From assembly GCF_001579645.1 (NCBI RefSeq), contig NZ_KQ970821.1, positions 51,746-115,745 on the forward strand: a DNA stretch of 64,000 nt, read 5' to 3'. This DNA is from Streptococcus infantis (GTDB lineage Bacteria > Bacillota > Bacilli > Lactobacillales > Streptococcaceae). Below, piece after piece: positions 18,161-30,288 of this stretch. The notes beneath the pieces are model-generated. The model was not told the origin of the DNA and made no database searches. It saw only the letters and a list, made by a program, of their open reading frames with translations. Position 1 is the first letter of the stretch. Every line of letters starts with the position of its first letter. The translations under genes and the position numbers were made by a program.

Positions 18161-19480
18161 TTATCTAAGTCCCATTTTGGCCAATTTATTTTGGTAAGCT
18201 TTTTGGTCCACTCGAAGGGATTGACCGCCGTATACATCAAAGTCATCTACCCAGTCTCCAAGTTCTGGGACTGTCAGTTTTTCAATCCCATTTTGAGCTC
18301 CTTCAAGAACAGATAGGCCATTGGTCAATAAGAAGGTATAAGGTAGGTTTGTTGAGGTCATGGCGAAAACTTTCCCGAGTGCTTCTGAGCCGGTGAAAAG
18401 TTTTGTAGGATCCTTAATCTGCTGCAAGACCGCTGTCATGACCTGCTGTTGTCTACGAGTACGGCCATAATCCCCTTCATCATCATCACGGAAACGTGCA
18501 TAGTTCAAAAGAGTCGAACCATTCATCTGTTGTTTTCCAGCTCGAATGGTTTGAGTCGGTGACTCAGTTTCCGTTGCGTGCAAGTCATCTCCTACAGTCG
18601 CTTCTGTAACTGGAACCCCATTTAGAGTTGAAAACTGAGCATCAATAGTCACACCATCAGGGAAAAGCGTATCAATGGCTGTCGCAAAGGCTTGGAAATC
18701 GACAAGGGCATAATATTTGATGTCTAAATCAAAATTATCCTTGAGGACCTTACGAACCATTTCGGCTCCTTGTTTACCTTCTTGTTCCCCTAATTCGTAG
18801 GCTAAGTTTAATTTGTGGTCAGCTTGTTTCTGACCATCGATAACCTGACTATAACCATCAATGTAAACTAAATTGTCACGCATAAAGCTAACGAGCTTGA
18901 TTTTTTTATCCTTACCACTTACGTTTAGAACCATGACTGAGTCTGTCCGCGTTTCGGAACTATCTTGTCCAATCCGTCCATCTGTTCCCAAAATAAGAAT
19001 ATTAACCCCATCACGCGTATCTTGTCCATTGAAAACTTCAACCTGAGCAGCTTTGGCATCTTTGGGCCCATTTGAACTATTAGGGTTCGCCGATTGGAAG
19101 CCTTTTAAGAACATGACGATCATTCCTACTGCTACACAAAGCAATATCATCCCTAACCAAGCAAATAAGCGTTTAAAACGAAAACCTCTTTTTTTCTTTT
19201 GCTTCTTAGCTTTTGGAATCTTCGTTTCCAGTTGATCTCCACTACTACGGCGACTAGAACGACTACGATTAGCATAGGTTGGCAGGTCGATATCAGAGTC
19301 TGAAAGAAGTTGTTCTTTGGCTTCTGGATTGAAAACTTCCTCTGTACCTTTTTTACCTTCTAACTTGGCTTGTAAAAAGGCAAATTCTCTCTTTTCTTTC
19401 TCATTCAAATAATAAATATTTTTCAAAAGATAGTCATATCTCAGTTCTTCATGATGTGTCAAAGGATTCTCTCTAGTCAT
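18161..19480 (-). CDS. psr: LytR-Cps2A-Psr (LCP) family cell-wall polymer ligase
   Basis: The 439-residue protein has a charged cytoplasmic N terminus of about 105 residues with a KKQKKKRGFRFKR anchor, one TM helix (LGMILLCVAVGMIVMFL), and an extracellular LCP domain with GTDGR, SFMRDN and the RFRDDDEGDYGRTRRQQ motif of conserved Arg and Asp residues that bind the polyprenyl pyrophosphate head. LCP enzymes attach teichoic acid or capsule to peptidoglycan. The ATG overlaps the pheA stop by 4 bp, so it is co-transcribed with aromatic genes while working with the adjacent teichoic-acid block. Confidence 0.93.
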   Translation of the reverse strand: MTRENPLTHHEELRYDYLLKNIYYLNEKEKREFAFLQAKLEGKKGTEEVFNPEAKEQLLSDSDIDLPTYANRSRSSRRSSGDQLETKIPKAKKQKKKRGFRFKRLFAWLGMILLCVAVGMIVMFLKGFQSANPNSSNGPKDAKAAQVEVFNGQDTRDGVNILILGTDGRIGQDSSETRTDSVMVLNVSGKDKKIKLVSFMRDNLVYIDGYSQVIDGQKQADHKLNLAYELGEQEGKQGAEMVRKVLKDNFDLDIKYYALVDFQAFATAIDTLFPDGVTIDAQFSTLNGVPVTEATVGDDLHATETESPTQTIRAGKQQMNGSTLLNYARFRDDDEGDYGRTRRQQQVMTAVLQQIKDPTKLFTGSEALGKVFAMTSTNLPYTFLLTNGLSVLEGAQNGIEKLTVPELGDWVDDFDVYGGQSLRVDQKAYQNKLAKMGLR

Positions 19481-20321
19481 TCCTTCTCCTTCCCTTTATC
19501 CTGTATGGTATAGATAGGGTAAGCTCCTAGTACTTTATAGTGGATCCCAATCGTTTCTAATTCTTTTTGAGCAAAATGGACCAATTCTTTATCAGCATAG
19601 TCCACATCAATGATAAAAAAGTATTCGCCCAAGGCTGTTTTTAGGGGACGACTCTCAATTTTAGTCAAGTCAATCCCACGCCATGCAAAGGTAGAAAGTG
19701 CCTTGTATAATGCACCTGGAAGATTATCTGGCAAGGTCAAAGCTAGACTCATCTTTTCAGAACCTGGACTCAAGGGGATTTGTGGTAATTTAGGTCCCAA
19801 AACCCAAAAACGAGTAAAATTGGCTTCCATTTCTTGAATATCTTGAGCGATCAGTTCTAGCCCATATTCCTCTGCAGAACTTCTTGGGGCAATCGCCGCA
19901 AATGGTTGATCAGGATGCTCAGAAACATAGCGCGCAGCGTAGGCTGTACTGGCAGTGACTTCTAGTTGCGCATCTGGATAATGCTCGTCAATAAATTTCT
20001 TCCCTTGTGCCAATGCTTGTGGGTGAGAAAAGATTTTCTCAATTTTAGATTGCCCTGGCACTGCCATCAATTGTTGGTGGATTGGCTGAACAATCTCTGC
20101 CACAGCTTGAATGCGAGCCTGATGGAAAAGATAGTCTAGTGTCTCATGAACACTACCTTCAATGGAATTTTCAACTGGCACTACTGAATAGTCTACCAAT
20201 CCCTGTTCATAGGCCTTAATAACGTCTGTAATATTTGAAAATGGCTCCAGTTCCTCATGAGGAAAAGCCGTCTGCACAACATGGTGCGAAAAAGATCCTT
20301 TGGGACCTAGATAGGCAATTT

Positions 20322-20325
<4 letters not shown>
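19477..20325 (-). CDS. pheA: Prephenate dehydratase
   Basis: Converts prephenate to phenylpyruvate in phenylalanine synthesis. The 282-residue monofunctional enzyme has the catalytic TRF motif (NFTRFWVLG) at about 175 and a C-terminal ACT domain with GALY and ESRP motifs, the known phenylalanine feedback site. It lacks a chorismate mutase domain. It overlaps aroK upstream and psr downstream by 4 bp each. Confidence 0.96.
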
Positions 20326-22170
<1,845 letters not shown>

Positions 22171-22241
22171 TCAATACGCTTTTACCTTTTTGATTTATTT
22201 CAACCTGAAGCTTTTTAATACAATTCTTTTTCACTTTCAAT

Positions 22242-23384
22242 TTACCAGCTATCTGAAGAGCCACCACCATCAAATCCTCCGCCATCCCAATCATCAGAAG
22301 ACCAAGATGAACTAGAACTATCAGTATCATATCTAGATGTGGAAGAATCTAATCTACCATAAGAACTTGACTGTATCCTTTGTGAAGCATAGTAGCTTTT
22401 TTTGAGCTCGGAAGTCCAAGAAGCATTCTTCACAAAATCTTTATCGTTTGGATAGAGTTTTCCCTTCCCATTATAAGAGTATTGAGAGCGGTTCAGCCTA
22501 TCTAGTTGCTTTCTTTCAACTTCTGCGTAGTATGCTTCTATCAGTAATGTAGTCCAAGTATCATTAGGTAGAAAACCTTTTGAGTCTGGATATAGTTTGT
22601 TATATCCTGTGTAGTTATACTGAGACCTAATTAAACGCTTATTTTTTTTATAGTCCGATTTACGTTCTTCAGTCCACGTATCGTTAGGTACAAAGTTAGA
22701 AAAATCTGGATACAGCTTCCCCTTTCCCTCATACTCATACTTAGAAAAGCGACATCTTTTTAAGTAATCGAAGCAAGTTGCTAAAAGTGCATAAACCAAG
22801 ATAAATAACGGAATGTAGTTAAAGCATATCCTAAGGATTGCAATAATTATTGCTGTGTATTTTAAGCTTTTTGGAAGCTGAGTATTCTTATTCTCTTTCT
22901 TGTTTATGATTTCAGCTTTTCCAGATTCGGCTTTAGAGATCCCTACTAGAATTCTGTTAAGAGCATCAGTATATTTCCCTTCTTTCATGTAAGGCTTCGA
23001 ATCATTTAGTAAAGAACTGGCCTTCGAGTCAGTAAGCCAAATTGCTGCTTCGTTGGATGTTTCAATACGAAACTTCCTATCCTTTATAGCAATAGCGATT
23101 AAAATTCCACTGTTGGAATCTTGTTTCCCAATTTTCCATTTGCGTGCAACCTCATTGGCTACCTCTTCGATACTGGAACCGTCCAGGGTATCTACAATAT
23201 AAATCCCTACTTGGGTTTCACTTCCAGCATTCATACTCTCTAACGTTTCTGCAACACTAGTGGTCAAATAACCATTAGGATCGTAAATACCATTTAAAGG
23301 CCGATCTGGAACAGCGATATTAGCCGCCACTAGTGGCATGAAAAAGAATAAAGGGATAATTAAGAGTAAAATTAACTTTTTCAT
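22242..23384 (-). CDS. TPM-domain membrane protein with three YP-NDTWT repeats
   Basis: The 380-residue protein has a signal peptide (1-21), a TPM (Psb32/YgcG-like) domain at about 28-150 with GIYIVDTLDGSS and ANEVARKWKIG, a TM segment at 175-203, and a cytoplasmic tail. The tail has three repeats of about 40 residues, each with K-LYP-(D/N)...F..N.(T/S)WT (216-255, 256-300, 301-338), and ends in Ser/Trp and GGGFDGGGSSD, as YgcG-type proteins do. TPM proteins are linked to membrane or protein quality control; the role here is unknown. A GGGGGAT site precedes the ATG. It sits between ylbF and aroA, which are normally adjacent in pneumococci. Confidence 0.8.
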   Translation of the reverse strand: MKKLILLLIIPLFFFMPLVAANIAVPDRPLNGIYDPNGYLTTSVAETLESMNAGSETQVGIYIVDTLDGSSIEEVANEVARKWKIGKQDSNSGILIAIAIKDRKFRIETSNEAAIWLTDSKASSLLNDSKPYMKEGKYTDALNRILVGISKAESGKAEIINKKENKNTQLPKSLKYTAIIIAILRICFNYIPLFILVYALLATCFDYLKRCRFSKYEYEGKGKLYPDFSNFVPNDTWTEERKSDYKKNKRLIRSQYNYTGYNKLYPDSKGFLPNDTWTTLLIEAYYAEVERKQLDRLNRSQYSYNGKGKLYPNDKDFVKNASWTSELKKSYYASQRIQSSSYGRLDSSTSRYDTDSSSSSWSSDDWDGGGFDGGGSSDSW

Positions 23385-23635
23385 AGGAGATCCCCCACAA
23401 GACTAATCAGTTAAATTGATTTTAGGGACAATTCTGCATCTTTCTCTGCTCCAATTAACCCAGCTCTATAGTTAGAAACTTTCAAATTTGTTTTACATTT
23501 TTTTATTAGCAAAGACAATCATTCTCTCAGTCATTATTAAACAGACCAGGCTAATAATTCTAGCTTATACAGTAGTTACCGATAATAAAAATACGATTGA
23601 GAAAATAACGATAAATCATAAACAAAATAAATTTT

Positions 23636-23974
23636 TTATTTTAGCAATTCTGAAATTGGTTCAAAAACGATTTTTTCAATATCAGATAGATAAATAGAAA
23701 GTTGTTGCTGTTTGGCAAAGAAAGCTGACAAGAGAGCGTTGCCCTGAATCAACTTGCCAAAAGATTCCATTTTTTCTTGGAAAGAAGCGTCTGGCATTTG
23801 ACCAGTTTGGGCCATGACTTGGATTTCATGCTGAAAAGCAATATAATCCGCAAAAATCTTGCTAGCTTCTGCATCGGCTTGGATAGCCTCTCTAGCTTCT
23901 TTAACCGCCTTGTATTCTGGCAATTCGCGTAGTCCGCGACTAAGTTCGTTTGCACTATCATAAATATTTGACAT
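23636..23974 (-). CDS. YlbF/YmcA family protein
   Basis: The 112-residue all-helical protein belongs to the YlbF/YmcA (Com_YlbF) family, known in Bacillus to form a complex with YaaT that affects RNase Y, competence and biofilm. It starts 11 bp after tyrA and reads [20 protein letters not shown], the usual family N terminus. It ends the upstream half of the aromatic operon. The following 250 bases (23385-23635) are AT-rich without a recognisable gene. Confidence 0.85.
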   Translation of the reverse strand: MSNIYDSANELSRGLRELPEYKAVKEAREAIQADAEASKIFADYIAFQHEIQVMAQTGQMPDASFQEKMESFGKLIQGNALLSAFFAKQQQLSIYLSDIEKIVFEPISELLK

Positions 23975-23985
23975 AATTGTCCTCC

Positions 23986-25089
23986 TTATTTAATAACGAC
24001 TGTGTAATTTGTATTTTCTGTAATTACTTGCTCAGCACGTTTTAAATCCTGAGCATTCTTAAAGGAAATTTGCAGAATCCCGTGAATATCTTCACGGTTT
24101 TCCTCGTTAATATGGATATTGACCAAGGAAGTTCCTCGTAGCAATTCCAAGATGCGCAAGATAACATCTTCCTCATCGGGAACGTCTACATAGAGGTCAA
24201 ATGAGCTATCTACACCACCACGTTTATGGATTTCCATAGCCTGCCGTTGCTCACGCGCTTGATTGAAAAAGTTCCAGATTTGGTTTTCATCACCCTTACT
24301 AATAGCTTGTCCAACCTCGTCTAAACGTCGCTTAAAATCTTCGATACGTTCAATGATGGTCTCTCGATTAGATAAGAGGATAGAAGTCCACATACCTGGC
24401 TCACTTTCGGCAATCCGAGTCATATCTCGAAATCCACCGGCCGCAAAGCGTCGCGCCATTGCGTGCTCTTCAGCATAACTTGCAGTTTGTTCCATGAGAC
24501 CAGACGCTAAGATATGCGGAAAATGGCTAATCTGAGAAGTCACTCGGTCATGCTCTTCAGCATCGATTTCAATGAAACGAGCGTGCAGACCTGACAGCAA
24601 GTCCCTCATTTCTTCAAGCGTATCCTGGGTTGTTAAGCTCGAAGGCGTGAAGATATAGTAGGCATTTTCAAAAAGATTAACATCTGCAGAGGCCGCTCCT
24701 GTCTTATGACTACCTGCCATAGGATGAGCTCCAACAAAGCGAACAGGCTTATCTGCAAAACAGTTCTCAGCTGTAGCCACGATTGCTGACTTGGTCGATC
24801 CAGCATCAGAAATAATGACACCTTCTTTTAGTTCCAAAGTTGCCAATTCTTGTAAAAAAGCAATGGTTTGCTTGATTGGCAAGGTAAGAATGATGACATC
24901 TGCAAGTGGAGCAAAACTGGCAAAATCATCCGTCGCACGATCAATCATTCCTCGCTCCAAGGCAATATCTCTAGATGCCTGACTGCGATTGTATCCTAAA
25001 ATTTCATAATCAGGATGATCCCGCTTGATTCCCAGTGCCATGGAAGCACCAATCAAACCTAGTCCTGCAATATAGATGGTTTTTGCCAT
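23986..25089 (-). CDS. tyrA: Prephenate dehydrogenase
   Basis: Oxidises prephenate to 4-hydroxyphenylpyruvate with NAD, committing to tyrosine. The 367-residue protein has the Rossmann motif [10 protein letters not shown] (10-19), [12 protein letters not shown] at the active site, HFPHILAS, and a C-terminal ACT domain (about 297-367), the likely tyrosine-sensing part. It lies 9 bp after aroC. Confidence 0.95.
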   Translation of the reverse strand: MAKTIYIAGLGLIGASMALGIKRDHPDYEILGYNRSQASRDIALERGMIDRATDDFASFAPLADVIILTLPIKQTIAFLQELATLELKEGVIISDAGSTKSAIVATAENCFADKPVRFVGAHPMAGSHKTGAASADVNLFENAYYIFTPSSLTTQDTLEEMRDLLSGLHARFIEIDAEEHDRVTSQISHFPHILASGLMEQTASYAEEHAMARRFAAGGFRDMTRIAESEPGMWTSILLSNRETIIERIEDFKRRLDEVGQAISKGDENQIWNFFNQAREQRQAMEIHKRGGVDSSFDLYVDVPDEEDVILRILELLRGTSLVNIHINEENREDIHGILQISFKNAQDLKRAEQVITENTNYTVVIK

Positions 25090-25098
25090 AAGAACTCC

Positions 25099-26265
25099 TT
25101 AATAATTCTTTGTATACTCCCGATGTTTTGCAACAGTCTCTTTTAATTCTTCCAGATTATCAGAGGAGAATTTCTCAAGGATTTCCTGAGCCAAAACTGT
25201 TGCTACGACTGCTTCCATAACGACACCTGCTGCTGGAAGAGCAGTTGGATCACTTCTCTCCACCGTTGCCTTATAAGGTTCATGGGTTTCAATATCAACG
25301 CTCATCAATGGTTTATAGAGAGTTGGAATTGGTTTCATAACCCCACGAACAATAATCGGTTGACCATTGGTCATACCACCTTCGAAACCTCCAAGATTAT
25401 TGGTACGACGAGTATAGCCATCTTCTTGTGACCAGAGGATTTCATCCATGACTTGGCTACCCTTGAGATAACCTGCTTTAAAGCCTAGTCCAAACTCCAC
25501 ACCCTTAAAGGCATTGATGGAGACAACCGCTTGAGCTAATCTTGCATCTAGTTTGCGATCCCATTGGACATAGGACCCCAGACCAACTGGAATGCCACCG
25601 ACAACTGTTTCGACAACACCACCGATGGTATCTCCATCACGTTTAATCTGATCAATATAGTCCTTGATTTCCTGCTCACGTTCTTGGTTGACGATAGAAA
25701 CTTCTGACTGGGCAGCTAGTTTTTTAATCTCTGCGACTGTTAAGTTTTCTGGAACATCGATTTCCTTACCACCAAAGACAACAACATGGTTGGCAATTTC
25801 AATATCAAGCTCAGCCAATAAACGCTTGGCCACAGCCCCGACTGCTACTCGCATAGTCGTTTCACGAGCAGATGAACGTTCTAGGGAATTTCGCAAATCA
25901 TCAAAGCGGTATTTGATGCCCCCAACCAAGTCTGCGTGACCTGGACGAGGATGTGTGATTTTTCGTTTACTTTTAAGTTTATCTTCAATATCCTCGGCAG
26001 ACATGATATCTAGCCATTTTTGGTGGTCTTTGTTAATGACATCCATGGTAATGGGAGCCCCTGTCGTCTTCCCGTGGCGAACGCCAGAAGTAAAGACAAC
26101 CTGATCACTCTCAATCTTCATGCGACCACCACGGCCGTAGCCACCTTGGCGACGTTTGAGATCCTCATTGATATCCTCGGCAGTCAAAGAAAGGCCTGCT
26201 GGGATTCCTTCAATAATTGCTGTCAGACGAGGACCGTGTGATTCTCCTGCTGTTAAATATCTCAT
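25099..26265 (-). CDS. aroC: Chorismate synthase
   Basis: Makes chorismate from EPSP using reduced FMN. The 388-residue protein has all signatures: GESHGP at the start, [36 protein letters not shown] and the C-terminal [14 protein letters not shown]. Gaps of 9 bp to aroB and tyrA show operonic packing. Confidence 0.97.
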   Translation of the reverse strand: MRYLTAGESHGPRLTAIIEGIPAGLSLTAEDINEDLKRRQGGYGRGGRMKIESDQVVFTSGVRHGKTTGAPITMDVINKDHQKWLDIMSAEDIEDKLKSKRKITHPRPGHADLVGGIKYRFDDLRNSLERSSARETTMRVAVGAVAKRLLAELDIEIANHVVVFGGKEIDVPENLTVAEIKKLAAQSEVSIVNQEREQEIKDYIDQIKRDGDTIGGVVETVVGGIPVGLGSYVQWDRKLDARLAQAVVSINAFKGVEFGLGFKAGYLKGSQVMDEILWSQEDGYTRRTNNLGGFEGGMTNGQPIIVRGVMKPIPTLYKPLMSVDIETHEPYKATVERSDPTALPAAGVVMEAVVATVLAQEILEKFSSDNLEELKETVAKHREYTKNY

Positions 26266-26274
26266 ACATTCTCC

Positions 26275-27342
26275 TTATTTTACTAGGTAATCTTTCATTT
26301 CTTCGAGAGAAACTGGGTGAATGGTGGCTGAACCAAGTTCTGGCACCAAAACTAATTTCATGGTATTCCCACGCGCTTTTTTATCGTGAGTCAAAGCCTG
26401 ATACAGCTTATCAACATCCCAGTTTTCATAATCCACAGGAAGTCCAAATTTCTGACACATTTCTCGGATAGACTGAGTGATTCCAGCTGGCATAAGTCCT
26501 TTTTGTTCGGCTACCTTAGAAACCTGAACCATTCCCATCGCTACTGCCTCACCATGCATAACGCGTCCATAACCAGCAGTTGCTTCAATAGCATGACCGA
26601 TTGTATGACCAAAATTGAGATACAGACGAATACCATTGTCCAATTCATCCTCAACTACCATCTTGCGCTTAACCTGGCAAGAATGCTCAATCAAACTTTC
26701 TGAATGCTCCAAAATACTCTCTACAGAACCATCCATTTCAGATAATAAGTCCCAGAGTTCTGGATCTTCAATTAAGCCGTACTTGATGACTTCACCCATT
26801 CCTTCAATCAATTCTCTCTTCCCTAAGGTTTCAAGAACCGTTGGGTCAATCAAAACACCATCTGGCTGGGCAAAAGTTCCTACCATATTCTTAGCAAAAG
26901 GAGTATTCACTCCTGTCTTACCACCGATTGAAGAGTCCACCTGAGCAGTCAAACTGGTCGGAATTTGAACAAAGTGAATACCGCGCATATAGGTTGAGGC
27001 TACAAAACCAGCCAAATCACCAACGACACCACCACCTAGAGCTACGATGCCGTCACTGCGAGTCAAGTCTTGCTTAACTAGAAATTCATAAGCCTTTTGA
27101 ACTGTGGTTAGATTTTTTCGCTCTTCACCCTCTAGAAAGTCAAAAACTGCCACTTGAAAACCAGCATCCTCTAGGCTCAATTTAACTTTTTCTGCATAGA
27201 GAGAGGCCACATGGTTATCGGTAATGATAACGACTTTTTGCGGTTGCCAAAATTCCCGCAACCATTTTCCTGCTTGAGACAGGCATCCTTTTTCAATCTG
27301 AATATCATAAGGATGGTGGGGAAGGTCTATTCTGATTTTCAT
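26275..27342 (-). CDS. aroB: 3-dehydroquinate synthase
   Basis: Cyclises DAHP to 3-dehydroquinate (second shikimate step), needing NAD and a divalent metal. The 355-residue protein has the [20 protein letters not shown] nucleotide region and metal ligands in [17 protein letters not shown] and [10 protein letters not shown]. No DAHP synthase gene is in this window. Confidence 0.97.
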   Translation of the reverse strand: MKIRIDLPHHPYDIQIEKGCLSQAGKWLREFWQPQKVVIITDNHVASLYAEKVKLSLEDAGFQVAVFDFLEGEERKNLTTVQKAYEFLVKQDLTRSDGIVALGGGVVGDLAGFVASTYMRGIHFVQIPTSLTAQVDSSIGGKTGVNTPFAKNMVGTFAQPDGVLIDPTVLETLGKRELIEGMGEVIKYGLIEDPELWDLLSEMDGSVESILEHSESLIEHSCQVKRKMVVEDELDNGIRLYLNFGHTIGHAIEATAGYGRVMHGEAVAMGMVQVSKVAEQKGLMPAGITQSIREMCQKFGLPVDYENWDVDKLYQALTHDKKARGNTMKLVLVPELGSATIHPVSLEEMKDYLVK

Positions 27343-27358
27343 AGCAGTTCTCCTTTTT

Positions 27359-28216
27359 TCATTTTTGATACTTTTGTTTTAGTAATTCCCAGATTTGATC
27401 GGTTGGCATTTCCTTACCTGTCCATAACTGAAAAGCTTCCGCAGCTTGGTAAAGCAACATGCCTAGGCCATTAACAGCGTGATTGCCCTGGTTTCTTGCC
27501 CACTTTAAAAATGGTGTCTCAAAGGGTTGATAAATCACATCAGCTACTAAAAGTTTCTCCAGTAAAAGGACACTTACTGGGATTGGCAGAGATACTCCAT
27601 CCATGCCAACACTAGTAGCATTTACCAGTAAATCCGAATCAGTTATCCTTGCTTGCAGTTCAGAAACATCTTCTAAAGCAAATAAATCTGCTTTAAACCC
27701 TGTTTCATTTTGTAATTTTTCTAAGTAAGGTCTTGTTTTTTCTATTGAAGCCGAACGAACAAAGACAGAAACCTGACTGACTCCATCCAAGATTGCCTGT
27801 ACCAAAATTGCCTTAGCTGCACCGCCTGCTCCTAACAAGACCATTCTTTTCCCAGATATTTTAAAAGAAGGCAAGCTCTTAAAGAATCCCTTGCCATCTG
27901 TGTTATATCCGATTAAAGTTCCTTCTCGATTCACCACTGTATTGACAGCACCAATCAACCGAGCTTCTTCACTCAACTGGTCCAGATAAGAAATCACCTG
28001 CTCCTTGTAAGGCATGGAAAGATTGATCCCATACATCTGATAGCGACGAATGTTGGCAACTGTTTCTGCCAAGTCAGTCGCTTCTACTTCCCAAGCTACA
28101 TAGACACCGTTAGTATGAGTTGCTTCAAAAGCTTGATTGTGAATGAAGGGAGAAATGGAATGTTTGATAGGATTGGCGACTACAGCTGCTAAACGTGTGT
28201 AGCCATCAATCTTCAT
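27359..28216 (-). CDS. aroE: Shikimate dehydrogenase
   Basis: Reduces 3-dehydroshikimate with NADPH. The 285-residue protein has the shikimate site [13 protein letters not shown], the catalytic Lys in LSMPYKE, NTDGKGF and the nucleotide loop GAGGAAKAI, with [12 protein letters not shown] at the end. Its start overlaps the aroD stop by 11 bp. Confidence 0.96.
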   Translation of the reverse strand: MKIDGYTRLAAVVANPIKHSISPFIHNQAFEATHTNGVYVAWEVEATDLAETVANIRRYQMYGINLSMPYKEQVISYLDQLSEEARLIGAVNTVVNREGTLIGYNTDGKGFFKSLPSFKISGKRMVLLGAGGAAKAILVQAILDGVSQVSVFVRSASIEKTRPYLEKLQNETGFKADLFALEDVSELQARITDSDLLVNATSVGMDGVSLPIPVSVLLLEKLLVADVIYQPFETPFLKWARNQGNHAVNGLGMLLYQAAEAFQLWTGKEMPTDQIWELLKQKYQK

Positions 28217-28883
28217 TTAGTATCTCCCGAATTTTTTTCATGCTAGAAAGTGAAATCTGTCCTGGAGCACTGGCTTCATCCAGACTTGCAAAAGACCAGC
28301 TAGAACCCGTCACATCTGAAGTGATACGAGAAACCTTACCCACTTTCCCCATAGAAATCGTCACATATTCTTGTTCTGGGTTCAATGTTTTAAAGCCACG
28401 TGTAAAGTTCATAAGATCCAATACATCTTGTTCTGTTTGAGCCATAACCGATACTTTAACCACTTTCGGAGTTAGACTGGTTAGCTCGGATAAGATTTCC
28501 ATCATATTCTCTGGAGTTTCTTGAAAGTTATGATAACTCAAGACTAGATTTGGAAAATCAAGCATCTCTTCAAAAACATCCTTGTGAGAAAAATACTCAA
28601 AATCAATATATTCTGGTTGATAGAGTTGAGCTACATCTTTGATAATTTGTACATACTCTGCCGAATCCAAATCTATCTCTCCTCCCTCAGCACGAGTTCG
28701 TAGGGTAAAGAGGAGTTCGCGACCTGCAAATTTTTCAAAAATAGCTGGGGCTACCTGTAAAATAGCCTCTTTTGGTAGGAAATCGGCACGCCACTCAATG
28801 ATATCTGCATCGATATACCGCATGGCATCGATTCCTTGTACCTCTTCTATACTCTTTGGCATTACTGAAACGACTAATTTCAT
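28206..28883 (-). CDS. aroD: 3-dehydroquinate dehydratase, type I
   Basis: Dehydrates 3-dehydroquinate through a Schiff base. The 225-residue protein has the type I features: [19 protein letters not shown], the catalytic His in LSYHNF and the Schiff-base Lys in KVVKVSVMA. It overlaps the methyltransferase gene upstream by 4 bp, so the aromatic operon starts with that gene. Confidence 0.95.
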   Translation of the reverse strand: MKLVVSVMPKSIEEVQGIDAMRYIDADIIEWRADFLPKEAILQVAPAIFEKFAGRELLFTLRTRAEGGEIDLDSAEYVQIIKDVAQLYQPEYIDFEYFSHKDVFEEMLDFPNLVLSYHNFQETPENMMEILSELTSLTPKVVKVSVMAQTEQDVLDLMNFTRGFKTLNPEQEYVTISMGKVGKVSRITSDVTGSSWSFASLDEASAPGQISLSSMKKIREILNED

Positions 28884-30043
28884 TTAGTTACCTTCATGCT
28901 AATCACCTTGAGGTAATTACTACTTTCATCTTTTTCATTGTAGACAAAGTCTGCTGGAAGTCCATACTTTTGAAGAACCTGATATTTTCTTCCTGCGAAT
29001 CCTTTGTCGATTTGTTCTATAAATTTTTGACGGGAAACATTGGCAGCATTGGTGCTAGCAATGATCATACCTCCCGGATTTAAAATCTCTAAACTCTGGG
29101 AAATCAACTTGTGATAGTCCTTAGCTACAGAGAAAGTTTGCTTTTTATTACGGGCAAAGCTAGGTGGATCAAGAACGATCACATCATAAGACAAGCCCTT
29201 GCGTTTAGCGTATTTAAAGTATTCAAAGACATCCATGACGATGAAACGATGACTGTCGAGACTGAGTCCATTAGCATGAAAATGAGCTTCTGACAGTTCT
29301 CTTGAACGTTTGGCCAGGTCTACAGAGGTTGTTTCACTAGCTCCTCCCATGGCTGCAGCAACTGAGAAAGCTGCTGTATAGGAAAACATGTTGAGTAAGG
29401 ATTTCCCCATAGCTAAACCATCAACCAAGCTACCACGCACTTCATGTTGGTCCAAAAAGATTCCTGTCATAAGACCGTCGTTCATAAAGACTTGATAGAG
29501 GACACCATTCTCAAGAACTGTAAAATTTTCTGGTGCTTCTTGACCATAGATATGGGCAGACTCATAGTCTAGACCTTTAAAACGAATCTTTTCATAGGCA
29601 CCTAAGACTTCAGGGAAAACCTGAGCAAAAGCTGCTAAGATCTGTTGGCGAAGTCCATAGATATAGGAGTTATACCAAGAAAAAACAACATAATCTCCAT
29701 AAAGATCCAAAGTCATTCCACCAAAACCATCGCCTTCTTGATTAAACAAACGAAAGGCAGTTGTCAACTCATCTTGATAGTAAGCAGAACGTTTTTGTTT
29801 GGCTTTTTCAAACAAACTTTCAAAGAATTTTTGGTTAAAAGAAAGCTTCTGGTTCGTTACAAACCAACCAATCCCCTTATTTTGACGAGATAAATAGGCC
29901 TTGCCCAAAAACTGCTTGTTTTGACTCAATAACTCAACTTCTTGATCAGTTTCAGATAGATCAGGAAAATCAATTTCCTCCAAAACTACCTGACCCTTAT
30001 TTAGTTTTTTTTCAACACGTCTACTGACGAATACTTTATTCAT
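28880..30043 (-). CDS. Class I SAM-dependent rRNA methyltransferase (RlmI-like)
   Basis: The 387-residue protein has an N-terminal PUA-like RNA-binding part ([14 protein letters not shown]), a middle THUMP-like stretch and a C-terminal Rossmann methyltransferase with [23 protein letters not shown] and the catalytic [11 protein letters not shown]. This is the RlmI/YwbD group of 23S rRNA cytosine-C5 methyltransferases. It begins the aromatic operon. The -10 box lies 7 bases before ATG and there is no ribosome site, so translation is probably from a leaderless mRNA. The target base is inferred from family only. Confidence 0.85.
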   Translation of the reverse strand: MNKVFVSRRVEKKLNKGQVVLEEIDFPDLSETDQEVELLSQNKQFLGKAYLSRQNKGIGWFVTNQKLSFNQKFFESLFEKAKQKRSAYYQDELTTAFRLFNQEGDGFGGMTLDLYGDYVVFSWYNSYIYGLRQQILAAFAQVFPEVLGAYEKIRFKGLDYESAHIYGQEAPENFTVLENGVLYQVFMNDGLMTGIFLDQHEVRGSLVDGLAMGKSLLNMFSYTAAFSVAAAMGGASETTSVDLAKRSRELSEAHFHANGLSLDSHRFIVMDVFEYFKYAKRKGLSYDVIVLDPPSFARNKKQTFSVAKDYHKLISQSLEILNPGGMIIASTNAANVSRQKFIEQIDKGFAGRKYQVLQKYGLPADFVYNEKDESSNYLKVISMKVTK

Positions 30044-30050
30044 AAACACT

Positions 30051-30079
30051 ATTATAACAAATTTTATGACAATTCACAA
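30051..30079 (-). promoter_or_regulatory. Promoter of the methyltransferase-aro operon
   Basis: The minus strand has TTGTGA (30074-30079), a 17-bp spacer and TATAAT (30051-30056). The expected start is about 30044, one base before the ATG. Confidence 0.65.
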
Positions 30080-30218
30080 AATAGAAACTATTGATTCATC
30101 CATCATCTTGCCCTATCTGAGAGAATTTTTCCTCCCATTAGTCCTACTATTTTTATTTTATATATTTCAACACTTCTAGTTGAAAAATAGACATAAAATT
30201 TAAAGAGTTTAATTTAAG

Positions 30219-30256
30219 CGCAAACGTTTGCGTAGAAGCTAACTTTATGCTACAAT
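30219..30256 (+). promoter_or_regulatory. amyA promoter with MalR-like operator
   Basis: A perfect palindrome CGCAAACGTTTGCG (30219-30232) matches the MalR/LacI-family operator known at pneumococcal maltose genes. It overlaps the -35 candidate TTGCGT (30228-30233), which is 17 bp from the -10 TACAAT (30251-30256). A repressor bound here would block RNA polymerase, so induction by maltose or maltodextrin is likely. Confidence 0.75.
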
Positions 30257-30288
30257 AATTCTCATCACTGTAAGCAAGAGGATAAACT

